Shown: positions 15,049 through 25,700, counted from the first letter of the stretch. The stretch is 64,000 bases of DNA from Paenibacillus albicereus (GCF_012676905.1 NZ_CP051428.1:921001-985000); one strand, 5' to 3'. Made by a program: numbers and translations. Notes: generated by a model not told the origin, from the letters alone.

Positions 15049-17226
15049 ATGATCTCGAACAAGCTGCCTAAGATTTGGTATGGAGGCGATTACAACCCCG
15101 AGCAGTGGGATGCCGCGACATGGTCCGAGGACCATCGGATGTTCAAGCTCGCCGGCATCGACGTGGCGACGATCAACGTCTTCTCGTGGGCGCTCGACCA
15201 GCCGGACGAGGACACGTACGACTTCGCCTGGCTCGACGAGCAGTTCGAGCTGCTGCACGGCCAAGGCATCGGCATCTGCCTGGCGACCGGCACCGGCGCG
15301 CATCCGGCGTGGATGGCGCGCCGCCACCCCGACGTGCTGCGCGTCGACTACGACGGGCGCAAGCGGCGCTTCGGCGGCCGGCACAATTCCTGCCCGAACA
15401 GCCCGTCCTACCGCGCATTCAGCGCCGCGCTGGCGACGAAGCTGGCCGAGCGGTACGGCAGCCATCCGGCGCTGCTCATCTGGCATGTGAGCAACGAGTA
15501 CGGCGGCTACTGCTACTGCGACAGCTGCGCGGCGGGCTTCCGCGCCTGGCTGCAGGGCCGCTACGGCTCGCTCGAGGAGCTGAACCGCTCCTGGAACACC
15601 CGCTTCTGGGGGCATACGTTCTATGATTGGGAAGAGGTCGTGCCGCCGAACGCGCTGAGCGAGGAGTGGGGAGGCCGGCGCACGAACTTCCAGGGCATCT
15701 CGCTCGACTACCGGCGCTTCCAGTCGGACAGCCTGCTGGACTGCTTCAAGCTGGAGCGCGACGCGGTGAAGGCGCTCACGCCGGACATTCCGGTGACGAC
15801 GAACCTGATGGGATTTTACCCCGAACTCGACTATTTCAAATGGGCCAAGGAAATGGATGTCGTCTCCTGGGACAACTACCCGGCGCTCGACACCCCGCAC
15901 AGCCTGACCGCCATGGCCCATGACCTCATGCGCGGCCTCAAGGCGGGCCAGCCGTTCATGCTTATGGAGCAGACGCCGAGCCAGCAGAACTGGCAGGCGT
16001 ACAACTCGCTCAAGCGGCCCGGCGTCATGCGGCTGTGGAGCTGGCAGGCGGTCGCGCACGGCGCGGACACGGTCATGTTCTTCCAGCTGCGCCGCTCGGT
16101 CGGCGCCTGCGAGAAGTACCACGGAGCCGTCATCGAGCATGCCGGGCATGAGCATACGCGCGTCTTCCGCGAGGTGGCGGAGCTGGGCCGCGAGCTGCAG
16201 GCGATCGGCGGCGAGCTGCTGGACGCGCGCGGCGACGCCGCGGTCGGCATCGTGTTCGACTGGGAGAACCGCTGGGCGATCGACCTCAGCAGCGGGCCGA
16301 CAGTCGCGCTCGACTACGTGAAGGAAGCGCACAAGTACTACGACGCGCTCAGCAAGCAGCATGTCGCCGCCGACATGATCGGCGTGGACGCGGACTTCTC
16401 GCGCTACCGCGTCGTCATCGCGCCGGTGATGTACATGGTGAAGCCGGGCTTCGCCGCGGCGGTCGAGCGGTTCGTCGAGGCCGGGGGCACGTTCATCACG
16501 ACGTTCTTCAGCGGCATCGTCGACGAGCGCGACATCGTGCGCACGGGCGGCTATCCGGGCGAGCTGCGCCGGGTGCTCGGCATCTGGTCCGAGGAGATCG
16601 ACGCGCTGCTGCCGGAGCGACGGAACCGCATCGTGCTGAGCACGCCGTGGACGGGAGCGGGCGAAAGCGGCCGTCCGAGCGCGGACCGGGGCGCGGCGGA
16701 GGCGGCTGCCGAGGCGCGGCGGCAGACTGCGGCAGGCACGGAGCTTGCCGGCACGGCAGCGGAACGGGCGGCCGCGCGCCGGCCTGGCGGCGGGTCGGGG
16801 CTCGCCGAGTACGAGTGCGGCCTGCTGTGCGACCTCATCCATAGCGAGGGCGCCGAGGTGAAGGCCGTTTACGGCGACGACTTCTATGCGGGCATGCCGG
16901 CGCTGACCGTCAACCGGTTCGGCAACGGGCGGGCGTGGTACGTGGCGACGAGCCCGGACGAGGCGTTCCTCGGCGACTTCCTGCGTGAAGTACGCGCGGA
17001 GGCCGGCATCGAGCCGCTCGTCGCCGGGGCGTCCGCGGAGCTGGAGGCGGCGGCGCGCGTGAAGGACGGGCAGCGCTTCCTGTTCCTGCTCAACCATGCG
17101 GCCGAGGAAGGATGGGCCGAGCTGAGCACGGGCGGCGACGACCTGCTCGGCGGCGGCGCGAGCGTGGCGGCCGGACGGGTGCGCGTGCCGGCGCGCGGCG
17201 TGCGGATCATCCGCCAGCGCGGGTAG
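15049..17226 (+). CDS. cytoplasmic beta-galactosidase, glycoside hydrolase family 42
   Basis: 725 residues with no signal peptide. The (beta/alpha)8 domain starts 'KIWYGGDYNPEQWD', acid/base Glu150 is in 'HVSNEYGGYC', and nucleophile Glu307 is in 'LMEQTPS'. Cysteines in 'NSCPNS' and 'CYCDSCAAGF' form the Zn site of many GH42 enzymes. It cleaves beta-galactosides, typically short galacto-oligosaccharides rather than lactose alone. It ends with a trimerisation domain and a small C-terminal beta domain. Unusually, about 45 residues of Ala/Glu/Arg/Gly-rich low complexity (about residues 535-582) interrupt the trimerisation domain. The start ATG at 15049 has AAGAGGGGC upstream. Confidence 0.95.
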   Translation: MISNKLPKIWYGGDYNPEQWDAATWSEDHRMFKLAGIDVATINVFSWALDQPDEDTYDFAWLDEQFELLHGQGIGICLATGTGAHPAWMARRHPDVLRVDYDGRKRRFGGRHNSCPNSPSYRAFSAALATKLAERYGSHPALLIWHVSNEYGGYCYCDSCAAGFRAWLQGRYGSLEELNRSWNTRFWGHTFYDWEEVVPPNALSEEWGGRRTNFQGISLDYRRFQSDSLLDCFKLERDAVKALTPDIPVTTNLMGFYPELDYFKWAKEMDVVSWDNYPALDTPHSLTAMAHDLMRGLKAGQPFMLMEQTPSQQNWQAYNSLKRPGVMRLWSWQAVAHGADTVMFFQLRRSVGACEKYHGAVIEHAGHEHTRVFREVAELGRELQAIGGELLDARGDAAVGIVFDWENRWAIDLSSGPTVALDYVKEAHKYYDALSKQHVAADMIGVDADFSRYRVVIAPVMYMVKPGFAAAVERFVEAGGTFITTFFSGIVDERDIVRTGGYPGELRRVLGIWSEEIDALLPERRNRIVLSTPWTGAGESGRPSADRGAAEAAAEARRQTAAGTELAGTAAERAAARRPGGGSGLAEYECGLLCDLIHSEGAEVKAVYGDDFYAGMPALTVNRFGNGRAWYVATSPDEAFLGDFLREVRAEAGIEPLVAGASAELEAAARVKDGQRFLFLLNHAAEEGWAELSTGGDDLLGGGASVAAGRVRVPARGVRIIRQRG

Positions 17227-17314
17227 CGCAGGCCACGGAGGCGCGTGCGGTCCATACGCAAGCGGGAAGCGCCGACACGCGGCGCGCGTATGGTCCACGA
17301 GCTTAGAAGGTTCA

Positions 17315-17363
17315 AGCAAGCCGCTCCGAACGTCCGTCGGGACGCTCGGAGCGGCTTGCTTTT
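17315..17363 (+). terminator. terminator of the GH42 gene
   Basis: A 15-bp perfect stem (17315-17329 with 17346-17360) with an inner CGTCC/GGACG pair is followed by TTTT. Bases 17364-17610 show no credible gene. Confidence 0.85.
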
Positions 17364-17610
17364 CTCTAGTGGCTCTAGGGGGCAGCCTCCAGCCGCTGGG
17401 GACCTGTGCTGCCCTGCCGCGATGCAAAGGACGGTCGACTCCCCGTCGGGCCGGTTCCCCCGGCTTCCGCCATCCAAGGCTCTGTTGGACTCTCTCGTTT
17501 CGCCATGACGCCTCAACTTTGGAGAACTCGATGCAAGCGCAAGATCCGGCTATGGACAGCCCGGGCTCCGGAGGGTAAAGTCATGGAATGACGAGAAGGG
17601 AGGCAGACGC

Positions 17611-18702
17611 ATGGAAACGAAGGACAGAAGCGGCAGCTCGCGGGAAAAGGCAAGCCTGCTGCAGATTCCCTTGCCGGAGCTGTTCAGCTGGCCGGCGGTG
17701 CTGGGCTACTTGACGAGGTCGAGCGACGAGGCGCTGTACCGGGTCGACGGCAGCGAGGTGACCAAGCTGTTCGAGCGCGAAGGCGAGCTGGCGCTGGTCC
17801 GATTCCGCTATCGGGAGGGGGCTCATGCGCTCGAGGCGGCGTTCCTGCCGATCGGCCCGGCTGCGAGCGTCCGCGCGCCTGCCGGCCCGGCCTTCGCCGC
17901 CCGCGAGGCGTCCGCGCCTTCGCCCGCGCCTTCGCCCGCCGAGCCCGATGAGCCGGCCGCCCGGCCGGACAGCGGCCTCCTGGCAGACGGATCGGCTGCC
18001 GCGCTCGGCGCAAGCCCTCCTTCCGCCGCGATGCTGGCGCATGTGCGCCGCTACGCCGAGGAGTGGTTCGACCTGGACCGCGACCTGGCGCCCTTTTACC
18101 GGCTGACGGACGCGGACCCGCTCCTGCGAGAGGTGGGGCAGACGCTGCGAGGCTTGCGGATGGTCGGCATCCCCGACCTGTTCGAGGCCGCGTGCTGGGG
18201 CATCATCGGCCAGCAGATCAACCTGCCGTTCGCCTATGCGCTCAAGAAGCGCTTCACGGAGACGTTCGGCAGCTCCGTCCAGCATGAGGGCGAGACGTAC
18301 TGGAGCTTCCCGAAGCCCGAGGCGGTCGCCGCGCTGGAGCCGCCCGACATCGCGGCGCTGCAGATGACGACGCGCAAGTCGGAATACTTGATCGGCGTCG
18401 CCGGCCGCGTCGCGGACGGCACGCTGGACAAGCGGGAGCTGGAGGCCGCGGACTGGGCGGAGGCGGAAAAAAGGCTGACGGCGATCCGCGGCATCGGGCC
18501 GTGGACCGCCCACTACGTCATGATGCGCTGTCTGCGCATGGCGGAGGCGCTGCCTGCCGCCGATGTCGGATTGCAGCATGCGATCCGGATCGCGGCGGGG
18601 ATGGACCGCAAGCCTACCGCCGCCGAGGTGAGGGAGCAGGCGCGGGCGTGGGCAGGCTGGGAGGCCTATGCGACCTTTTATCTTTGGCGCACGCTTTACT
18701 AG
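17611..18702 (+). CDS. AlkA-like DNA-3-methyladenine glycosylase
   Basis: 363 residues. The C-terminal HhH-GPD core is clear: 'GIIGQQINLPFAYALKKRF', helix-hairpin-helix 'LTAIRGIGPWTAHYVMMR' and catalytic Asp318 in 'LPAADVGLQ'. This is base-excision repair of alkylated purines, acting on nuclear-region DNA in the cytosol. An N-terminal AlkA_N-like segment (about 1-90) is followed by an Ala/Pro/Ser-rich linker (about 95-140) that is longer than usual. GGGAGG lies 8-9 bases before the ATG. It is a single gene between two terminators. Confidence 0.9.
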   Translation: METKDRSGSSREKASLLQIPLPELFSWPAVLGYLTRSSDEALYRVDGSEVTKLFEREGELALVRFRYREGAHALEAAFLPIGPAASVRAPAGPAFAAREASAPSPAPSPAEPDEPAARPDSGLLADGSAAALGASPPSAAMLAHVRRYAEEWFDLDRDLAPFYRLTDADPLLREVGQTLRGLRMVGIPDLFEAACWGIIGQQINLPFAYALKKRFTETFGSSVQHEGETYWSFPKPEAVAALEPPDIAALQMTTRKSEYLIGVAGRVADGTLDKRELEAADWAEAEKRLTAIRGIGPWTAHYVMMRCLRMAEALPAADVGLQHAIRIAAGMDRKPTAAEVREQARAWAGWEAYATFYLWRTLY

Positions 18703-18717
18703 GACTATAGGATGATA

Positions 18718-18758
18718 AGAGAGACGAGCGGCCTTCGCGGCCGCTCGTCTCTCTTTTT
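18718..18758 (+). terminator. terminator of the glycosylase gene
   Basis: A 16-bp perfect stem (18718-18733 with 18739-18754) is followed by TTTTT. The 300 bases from 18759 to 19058 hold no gene I can support. Their last 150 bases are locally AT-rich and probably contain the next promoter. Confidence 0.92.
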
Positions 18759-19058
18759 GCTTTGTCCCGGCGCGCCGCGCCGTCGGGAACGGCGCGTCGC
18801 CGCGTTTCCGCGCTGCGGCGCCTATTATCGCGCGATTCGGAGGCCGAAATCCGACGCCGCGCCATCAACGCGCTGCGAAGAGGAAAGGCCGGATTTCCTT
18901 TTCATAGAGCGACCATTAACGAGAAATATTTCAATAACCGATAATAATCGACAGCAAGTGACATTAGTTCGATGGTACTATGTGAAGAGCGATTATATGA
19001 GTCGGGGCCTATTGGTAGAGCCGCTCAAATCAGGGATGCTAGAGGAGGAGATGGGAGC

Positions 19059-20741
19059 TTGGAGAAAAGGTTGCCGAAAGTTGTCATATGGGGTGGAGGA
19101 GTCGCCGGAATGAGCGCTGCGCACGAGCTGGCCGAGCGGGGCTTCGAGGTGTCCGTCTACGAGGCCCGAAGCGTGCCCGGCGGCAAGGCCCGCAGCATGG
19201 AAGCCAAGGGCACCGGCACGGATGGCCGCAAGGACCTGCCGGGCGAGCATGGCTTCCGCTTCTTCCCGAAGTTCTACCGGCATGTGACCGATACGATGAA
19301 GCGCATCCCGCTGGCCAGCGGCCCCGGGAGCGGCAGGCTGGACCATCTGCTCGGCTACGGCCGCACAAGCGTGTTCGACAATCTGGTCGAAGGGACGAGG
19401 CTCGGCCTCGCGTTCGACGACCGGAGCATGCTGCCTTTCCTTACGGAATTCCCCGAATCGATCTCCGACCTCAAGGTGCTGTTCACCTCGCTGTTCGAGA
19501 ACCATCTCGGCCTGACGGCGGAGGAGGCGTCGCTGTACGGCACGAAGCTGTTCGAGCTGGCCTCCAGCAGCAAGCTGCGCCGCTACCTCGACTACCAGCG
19601 GGTGTCGTGGTGGGACTTCATCGAAGCGGACAAGCAGTCCGAGCAGTACAAGCGGATCTTCGTCGGCCTCTCCCGCATCCTCGTCGCCGCCAAGGCCCAG
19701 GAGGCCAACGCCTGCACGATCGGCACGGTCGGAGCGACGCTCATGCTCGACATGGTGACGCCCGGCGGCAGCGCCGACCGGCTGCTGAACGGCCCGACCA
19801 ACGAAGCCTGGCTGTTCCCCTGGTACGAGCATCTGGAGTCGATGGGCGTCAAGTTCTACCGCGACGCTCCGCTGAAGGCGATCCATTGCGAGAAGGGCGT
19901 CGTCACCGGCGGAACCGTGCTGCTGGACGGACAGGAGCAGCTCGTCGTCGGCGACTGCTACATCGCGGCGCTGCCGGTCGAAGTGATGGCGGGCCTGCTC
20001 ACCGAGGAGCTGGTGCAGGCCGATCCGCTGCTCGGGAGCATCCGGCCGCTGAGCGAGTCGGTCGAGTGGATGAACGGCGTCCAGTTCTATCTGAACGAGG
20101 ACGTCGAGCTGATCCACGGCCATATCATCTGCATGGACAGCCCTTGGGCGCTGACGCTCGTCTCGCAGAAGCAGTTCTGGCCGGGCATCGACTTGTCCGA
20201 ATACGGCAACGGCAACGTCCGCGGCGTGCTTTCGGTCGACGTGTCGGACTGGGAGTCCGAGGGCGTCCTGTTCGGCAAGCCGGCGATGAAGTGCTCGGCC
20301 GAGGAGATCAAGCAGGAGGTCTGGCAGCAGCTCAAGGATCATTTCAACCACGGCGCGGACGTGCTCCATGACGGGCTGCTGGAGGCCTGGTTCCTCGACG
20401 AGGACATCCAGTTCCCCAACCCGCACGAGGCGACCAACATGGAGCCGCTGCTCGTCAACCGCGTCCACACCTGGGACCTGCGGCCGAACGCCTACACCGC
20501 GATCCCGAACTTCTACCTCGCCTCCGACTACGTCCGCACCAATACGGATCTGGCGACGATGGAAGGCGCCAACGAGGCGGCCAGGCGAGCCGTCAACGCC
20601 ATTATCGATCATTATGAGATCAAGGCTGACAAATGCCGGATCTGGGACATGTACGCGTTCGATCTGCTCGCACTGTGGCAGCGCAACGACAAGTCCCGGT
20701 GGGAAGACGGCCTTCCCTGGAACGGCAAGATTGTCGGCTAG
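19059..20741 (+). CDS. FAD-dependent amine-oxidase/phytoene-desaturase-like oxidoreductase
   Basis: 560 residues from a TTG start that has AGGAGGAG at about 10 bases. The ATG at 19051 is out of frame. The Rossmann FAD motif is 'KVVIWGGGVAGMSAAHELAERG', then 'VYEARSVPGGKARS' (E-A at strand 2 end and the GGK-x-R motif of flavin amine oxidases and carotenoid desaturases) and 'GEHGFRFFPKFY'. The C-terminal 'NFYLASDYVRTNTDLATMEGANEAAR' is the second FAD contact. Relatives are often labelled hydroxysqualene dehydroxylase (HpnE) or 15-cis-phytoene desaturase, but no isoprenoid genes are nearby, so the substrate is open. It is followed 23 bases later by a histidine kinase gene, probably in one operon. 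Confidence 0.85.
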   Translation: MEKRLPKVVIWGGGVAGMSAAHELAERGFEVSVYEARSVPGGKARSMEAKGTGTDGRKDLPGEHGFRFFPKFYRHVTDTMKRIPLASGPGSGRLDHLLGYGRTSVFDNLVEGTRLGLAFDDRSMLPFLTEFPESISDLKVLFTSLFENHLGLTAEEASLYGTKLFELASSSKLRRYLDYQRVSWWDFIEADKQSEQYKRIFVGLSRILVAAKAQEANACTIGTVGATLMLDMVTPGGSADRLLNGPTNEAWLFPWYEHLESMGVKFYRDAPLKAIHCEKGVVTGGTVLLDGQEQLVVGDCYIAALPVEVMAGLLTEELVQADPLLGSIRPLSESVEWMNGVQFYLNEDVELIHGHIICMDSPWALTLVSQKQFWPGIDLSEYGNGNVRGVLSVDVSDWESEGVLFGKPAMKCSAEEIKQEVWQQLKDHFNHGADVLHDGLLEAWFLDEDIQFPNPHEATNMEPLLVNRVHTWDLRPNAYTAIPNFYLASDYVRTNTDLATMEGANEAARRAVNAIIDHYEIKADKCRIWDMYAFDLLALWQRNDKSRWEDGLPWNGKIVG

Positions 20742-20764
20742 CTGATCGGAAGGAAAGCCTTGCC

Positions 20765-22054
20765 GTGATTGAATACATTCTTGCGCGCGAATTCCAGGGG
20801 CTGATGTATTATCTGACCGCCTGCCTGCTGTTCCTCATCATCACTCCGCGAGTGTCCTTCATGCGCTTCGGCCGCAAGCTGCTGTTCGTCGGCATCCTGG
20901 CGGCGATGTCCTACTTCTATCTGGGGTACGAGGAGATCGACCCGCTCGTCTACGCGTTCCATCTGGTGCCCGTATGCGTCGCGCTGATCGCGATCTACGA
21001 AGGCTGGATTCCGGGAGTGGCGACGGCGGCCGCATTCATCTGGGGCAATATCTTCATCGCGGGCAACGAATGGATGCCCGCCACGATCGCTTCGTCGCTC
21101 GTCGCGGCCGCGGGCATCGCCTACCATTACCGGATGCCTTCCCCCGAGACGCTGAAGCGGATGCTGACGACGCACTTCCTGCTGGTCGTCGGCTACATGG
21201 CGCTGTTCATCGGCGTGTCGATCGCGACGCGCGAGCCGCTCGACTACGAGCGGATGCTGGTGACCGGGATCGGCACGCTGCTCTCCTCTCCGCTCGTCGC
21301 CTACACCTACTATCTGGTCAAGCACCAGGAAAGGCTGACGGAGGAGCTGTTCAACGCGGAGAAATACCATCTGATCGGACAGCTAACCGCTTCGATCTCG
21401 CATGAGATCCGCAACCCGCTGACGACGGCGCGCGGGTTCCTGCAGCTGATGGGCCGCTCCGGCCTCGATGCCGAGACGCTGGAGCGCTACCGGACCAACG
21501 CGCTGGAGGGCATCGACGGAGCCAACGCCATCATCACCGACTACCTCAACTACAGCAAGCCGTCGGTGGACGAGCCTCGGCTGCTCGACGTCCGCCAGGA
21601 GCTGGCGAGCGTCGAGCAATGGGTCAAGCCGCTTTGCGTCATGACCGGGGTGGAGCTCGTCTCGAGGCATAACGTCCAGGAGGAGCTGCTCGTCGTGGGG
21701 GACTCCAAGAAGCTGCAGCAATGCCTCCTCAACGTCATGAAAAACGCCATCGAGTCGATGCCCGAAGGGGGCGTGCTGACGGTCAGCTCCCGCAAGGAGA
21801 ACGGCAAAGTGCTCATCTTCATCCGGGATACCGGCATCGGAATGAACGAGCAGCAGCTCCAGCGGATCGGCATGCCGTTCTATACGACCAAGGAAAAAGG
21901 AACTGGACTCGGCCTCATGGTCGTCACGAATTTGATCCAGGCGATGGGCGGCAAGCTGCACTTCCGCAGCAAGCCCGGCCAGGGCACGATCTGCGAGGTG
22001 CATCTGCCGATCCAGAAGGACGACGAGCCGGTTATCCCCCAACCCGCTCGATAG
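20765..22054 (+). CDS. membrane sensor histidine kinase, KinB-like
   Basis: 429 residues from a GTG with AAGGAAAG upstream. About six N-terminal helices (residues 1-190, '5TMR-LYT'-like: 'LFVGILAAMSYFYLGYEEIDPLVY') form a membrane sensor. The HisKA domain holds the phospho-acceptor in 'LTASISHEIRNPLTTARGFLQLM', followed by HATPase_c with N box 'NVMKNAIESMP', G1 'IRDTGIGM', and G2 'GTGLGLMV'. Such kinases in Bacillales feed the sporulation phosphorelay (KinB) without a dedicated response regulator, and none is encoded next to it. Coupling to the upstream FAD enzyme is unusual. Its last 23 bases overlap the convergent gene ending at 22032. Confidence 0.93.
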   Translation: MIEYILAREFQGLMYYLTACLLFLIITPRVSFMRFGRKLLFVGILAAMSYFYLGYEEIDPLVYAFHLVPVCVALIAIYEGWIPGVATAAAFIWGNIFIAGNEWMPATIASSLVAAAGIAYHYRMPSPETLKRMLTTHFLLVVGYMALFIGVSIATREPLDYERMLVTGIGTLLSSPLVAYTYYLVKHQERLTEELFNAEKYHLIGQLTASISHEIRNPLTTARGFLQLMGRSGLDAETLERYRTNALEGIDGANAIITDYLNYSKPSVDEPRLLDVRQELASVEQWVKPLCVMTGVELVSRHNVQEELLVVGDSKKLQQCLLNVMKNAIESMPEGGVLTVSSRKENGKVLIFIRDTGIGMNEQQLQRIGMPFYTTKEKGTGLGLMVVTNLIQAMGGKLHFRSKPGQGTICEVHLPIQKDDEPVIPQPAR

Positions 22055-22463
22055 ACAGCTCCCACAGCCTGGTGTCGGCAGGCGGGGGAGGCTCGGCGGA
22101 CAGGGCGAAGGAACGGTCCTCGAGCTCCAGCCGGCAGCCGGCGGGCAGCCGCGCGAGCAGCCAGCCGGACACGCGCCCGGCCGCAGGCGGATCGTACAGC
22201 ATGCCCCCGAGCGGGCTGCCGCCGACGGACAGGCACGGCAGCGGCGCCGCGCCGGAGAAGCCTCCGGCCGACACCCGGATCAGATAGACGCCTCCGGCAG
22301 CAACTTCCATCGCGACGCCTTCGCTCTTCGGAGCGGAGGCGTTTTTGCGCTTTTCGTTCGGTCCGTCCGGCGAGGCGGGAGCGGATCGGGCCGAGGCTTC
22401 CAGGCGGACCCGAATCTGATGGCGGCAGACGAGACGCGCCAGGCGTCTGGGGCGGGAAGGCAT
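22032..22463 (-). CDS. hypothetical protein overlapping the kinase 3' end
   Basis: 143 residues, no membrane segment. The N-terminus is Arg-rich ('PSRPRRLARLVCRHQIRVRLE'), then a charged linker, then a beta-strand-like part ('GGVYLIRVSAGGFSGAAPL', 'SGWLLARLPAGCRLELEDRSFAL'). AAAGGAGG lies 6 bases before the ATG at 22463, which supports expression. Convergent with the histidine kinase, overlapping by 23 bases. No family recognised. Confidence 0.55.
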   Translation of the reverse strand: MPSRPRRLARLVCRHQIRVRLEASARSAPASPDGPNEKRKNASAPKSEGVAMEVAAGGVYLIRVSAGGFSGAAPLPCLSVGGSPLGGMLYDPPAAGRVSGWLLARLPAGCRLELEDRSFALSAEPPPPADTRLWELSIERVGG

Positions 22464-22565
22464 CGGCAGTCCTCCTTTCCTTCCGGCTGAGGCGATCGGA
22501 TGCCTCCGCTTTCATCTTATGCGGAACGACGGCTGTATAAGAAAGTTGATTTTAATTAAAATTTG

Positions 22566-22594
22566 TTGACATAAAGTTTCGGGAAATCTATACT
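22566..22594 (+). promoter_or_regulatory. sigma-A promoter of the SLH-GH5 gene
   Basis: TTGACA (22566-22571), a 17-base spacer and TATACT (22589-22594) form a near-consensus vegetative promoter in an AT-rich island. Confidence 0.85.
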
Positions 22595-22606
22595 TTCGTT
22601 GAATTA

Positions 22607-22622
22607 TAGAAAGCGCTGCCAA
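22607..22622 (+). promoter_or_regulatory. cre-like CcpA site just downstream of the promoter
   Basis: TAGAAAGCGCTGCCAA fits WTGNAANCGNWNNCWW with one mismatch. It starts 13 bases after the -10, a classical position for CcpA roadblock or repression. Confidence 0.7.
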
Positions 22623-22717
22623 TCAGGTTCGCCTAACAAGGTCGGAAGGGAGGGCGCAGACGGGCCGCCCGGCTGCGGTCCGGGCAAACAAACCACTTTT
22701 CGGGAGGCATGAGCTTC

Positions 22718-25700
22718 ATGAACAAGCATCATCCGCAACCGCTTCTGAAAGCGTTTTTAAGTTGGCTTCTCATCCTGGCCCTGGCCGCTCCGGCAGGGGG
22801 CGCCGGAACGGCTGCGGCGGCTCCGTCGGGCGGACAGCCGGACGAGCCGACAGCCGCCCAGACCGTCTACGGGCTGGCCGAGCCGTCGGCATTCCAGACC
22901 TTCATCACGGCAGACGGCGACCGGCTGATGGACGGCGATCAGGAGTTCCGCTTCGCCTCGCTCAATTACCCCGGCGCGCTCGGAGACCCCGAGTTCGCGC
23001 AGGACGACGCGCTGCGCTCGATCCGCGCGATGGGCGGCAAGGTCACGCGCTCCTATGTGCCGTCCGTGCTGCGCTACGACGGCGCGAACGCCGATTCGGC
23101 GTTCATCCTCGGGCCGGACGCGGACGGCGTCATGCAGTTCAGCGAGGAGGGCTTCCGCAAGATGGACCGGATGCTCGCCCTGGCGAACCGCACCGGCGTG
23201 CGGGTCATCGTGCCGTTCGTCGACCAGTGGCAGTGGGTCGGCGGCATCGAGAGCTTCGTGAACTTCGTGTATCCCGGCACGATTACCGGCGATGCGGCGA
23301 CGGACCCGGACGGCTGGAAGTTCTATACGGACGAGAAGGTCATCGGCCTGTTCAAGCAGACGGTCGCCTACATGCTGAACCGCACGAACACGATCACCGG
23401 CGTGAAATACAAGGACGACATGGCGGTCCTCGCCTGGGAGACGGGCAACGAGCTCGGCGGCTACAACCAGGACAAGTTCCCGCAGGCGTGGACGACGGAG
23501 ATCGCCCGCTACATCAAGGAGGAGCTGCAGCCGCAGCAGCTGCTGCTGGACGGACGGTTCGCGATCGACTCGGGCTCGCTGACGGACCCGAACATCGACG
23601 TCGTCGGCAACCATTTCTACACGGGCAACTTCATCGACAAGGTGAACGGGGACCGGGCCGCATCCAAGGGCAAGAAGCCGTACATCCTCGGGGAGTTCGG
23701 CCTCTACACGGACCAGGAGCCGGTCGACGCGCTGTTCGACGCGGCGCTGCAGAACGGCACCTCCGGCGCGCTCATCTGGTCGCTGCGCCCGCACAAGGAG
23801 GACGGCGGCTTCTACTGGCATGACGAGAACCCGGGCAACTGGGCGTCCTACCACTGGCCGGGCTTCTCGGCCGGCGATTATTACGGCGAGACCGGCATCA
23901 TCCGCACGGTGTACAAGTACGCCCATTATATGGACAAGCTGGATGCCGCCAAGACGACCGCGGTGCCGCCGATTCCGGCTCCGGACGGCGCGCCGAGGCT
24001 GCTGCCGATCGCGTCGGTGGCGGACATCCGCTGGCAGGGCTCGGTCGGGGCGGCCGGCTACGAGGTGCAGCGCTCCGAGGACGGCCAAGACTGGGTCACG
24101 GTCGGCGACGGCGTCTCGGACGGCGGACGCGCCGGGACGAAGGCGTTCCATGACGAGCGGGCCATCACGGGCAAGAGCTACGAGTATCGGGTGCGCGGCG
24201 TCAATGAAAGCGGCGAGTCCGCCTGGTCGAACGTCGTGCGCGTGGAGGCGGCGCGCCATCTCGTCGCCGACGAGATGAGCCTGCTGCAGAGCCCGCTTGA
24301 AGCCCGCAGCACCTATGCGTTCGACCATACGTCCAACGTCACGAACGCGGCGGACAGCTGGAACGAGCTCGGCATCGGCTTCAAGGCCCAAGTCGGCACG
24401 GAGTCCGGCGGCACGGTCACCTATGCTTCCCCGGTCGCGCTGAAGCGCGCCGCGGCGAAGGTCGAAGGCGCCGGCTCGGTCCGCTGGTTCGCGTCGAGCG
24501 AGCCGTACGCGGGCTATGTCGAGGTCGAAGCCGACGCGAAGGACGGCTGGTCGACCGCCGGCAGCCTGCCGGCGGACACCCGTTTCGTCAAGCTGCTGCT
24601 GGAAGGCGGCGCCAGGGTGAAAGTCGACCGCGTGGAGCTGGAGTACGACTACGACGGCACCGGCTGGCAGCCGTTGCCGGAGCGCAGCCGCAAAGGCTTC
24701 GTCGTGGACCGGGAGTTCACGGAGCTGCCCGCGTCCAAGCCGGACGAGCTGGAGCTGCGGGACGGCCGTCAGCAGACCGGCGGACAGGCGGTGCTGGCGA
24801 ATGCGGGAGCGGCCGAGGCTGAGCTCGTCTATTCGGTGCCGGCTGACCTGAGCTCCTACCGGTTCGTCGCCTATGCGCCGGAAGGAAGCGCGGGCCTGAG
24901 GCTGGAGGCGTCCATCGACGGCATCTCGTACCGTCCGCTCCAGCCCGCCCTGGCGAAGGAAGCGACGGCGGAGGGCTGGAGCAAGCTCGCCTATTCGAGC
25001 TTCGATCTGCCGGCGTCGACGCGCTACGTCCGCGCGGCGTTCCCGGACGGGGCGGACGGAGTCGGACTGGCCCGCGTCGAGCTCGGCTACGGCAGCAGCC
25101 TCGTGCCGCTGACCGAGGCTCCTCCGGCGAACGTGATGGAGGACGGCGAGTATGACTTCGGCCGCGACGACTCGATCGCCGCTCGGTACGAACGCGACGG
25201 CAACGGAGACGGCATCTCGATCTCGCTGGACGGCCAGGTCCGCTTCAAGGGCAGCTACGGCGTCCGGCTCGGCTACGAGCTCGGCTCGGCGGGCTACGCC
25301 GGCTTGTCCCGCCCGCTTGGCGGAGCGGACCTCGACGGCTTCGACGCGCTGCATGCCTGGGTGAAGCCGGACGGCAGCGGCAACAAGCTGAGCTTCCAGC
25401 TGACGGCCGGCGATGGCCGCGTCTGGGAAGCGCCGGTCGCGCTGTCCGGCACGGCGGCGCGTGTCGTGGAGATCAAGCTGGCGGACTTCGTCCAGCCGCA
25501 GTGGAACAAGGACACCGCCGGCGAAGGGACGATGGACCTGAGCTCGGTCCAGCGCTTCGCGCTGATCGTCAGCGGGAGCGAGTCGGTCGCGGCATCGTCG
25601 GGCTCGATCGTCGTCGACGACGTGAAGCTGGCGAACGCGTCCAAGCTGGACAGCTTCGAGGGCTACGGCGGCTACAACGCGCTCGTGCAGAAGGCATTCG

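Noticed and set aside
22757-25354. 865-residue antisense frame opposite the SLH-GH5 gene
   Set aside because: A GC-rich shadow frame, Arg/Val/Ala-dominated, with no family motifs, whereas the sense strand encodes clear domains. Similar long antisense frames opposite other genes were dropped for the same reason.
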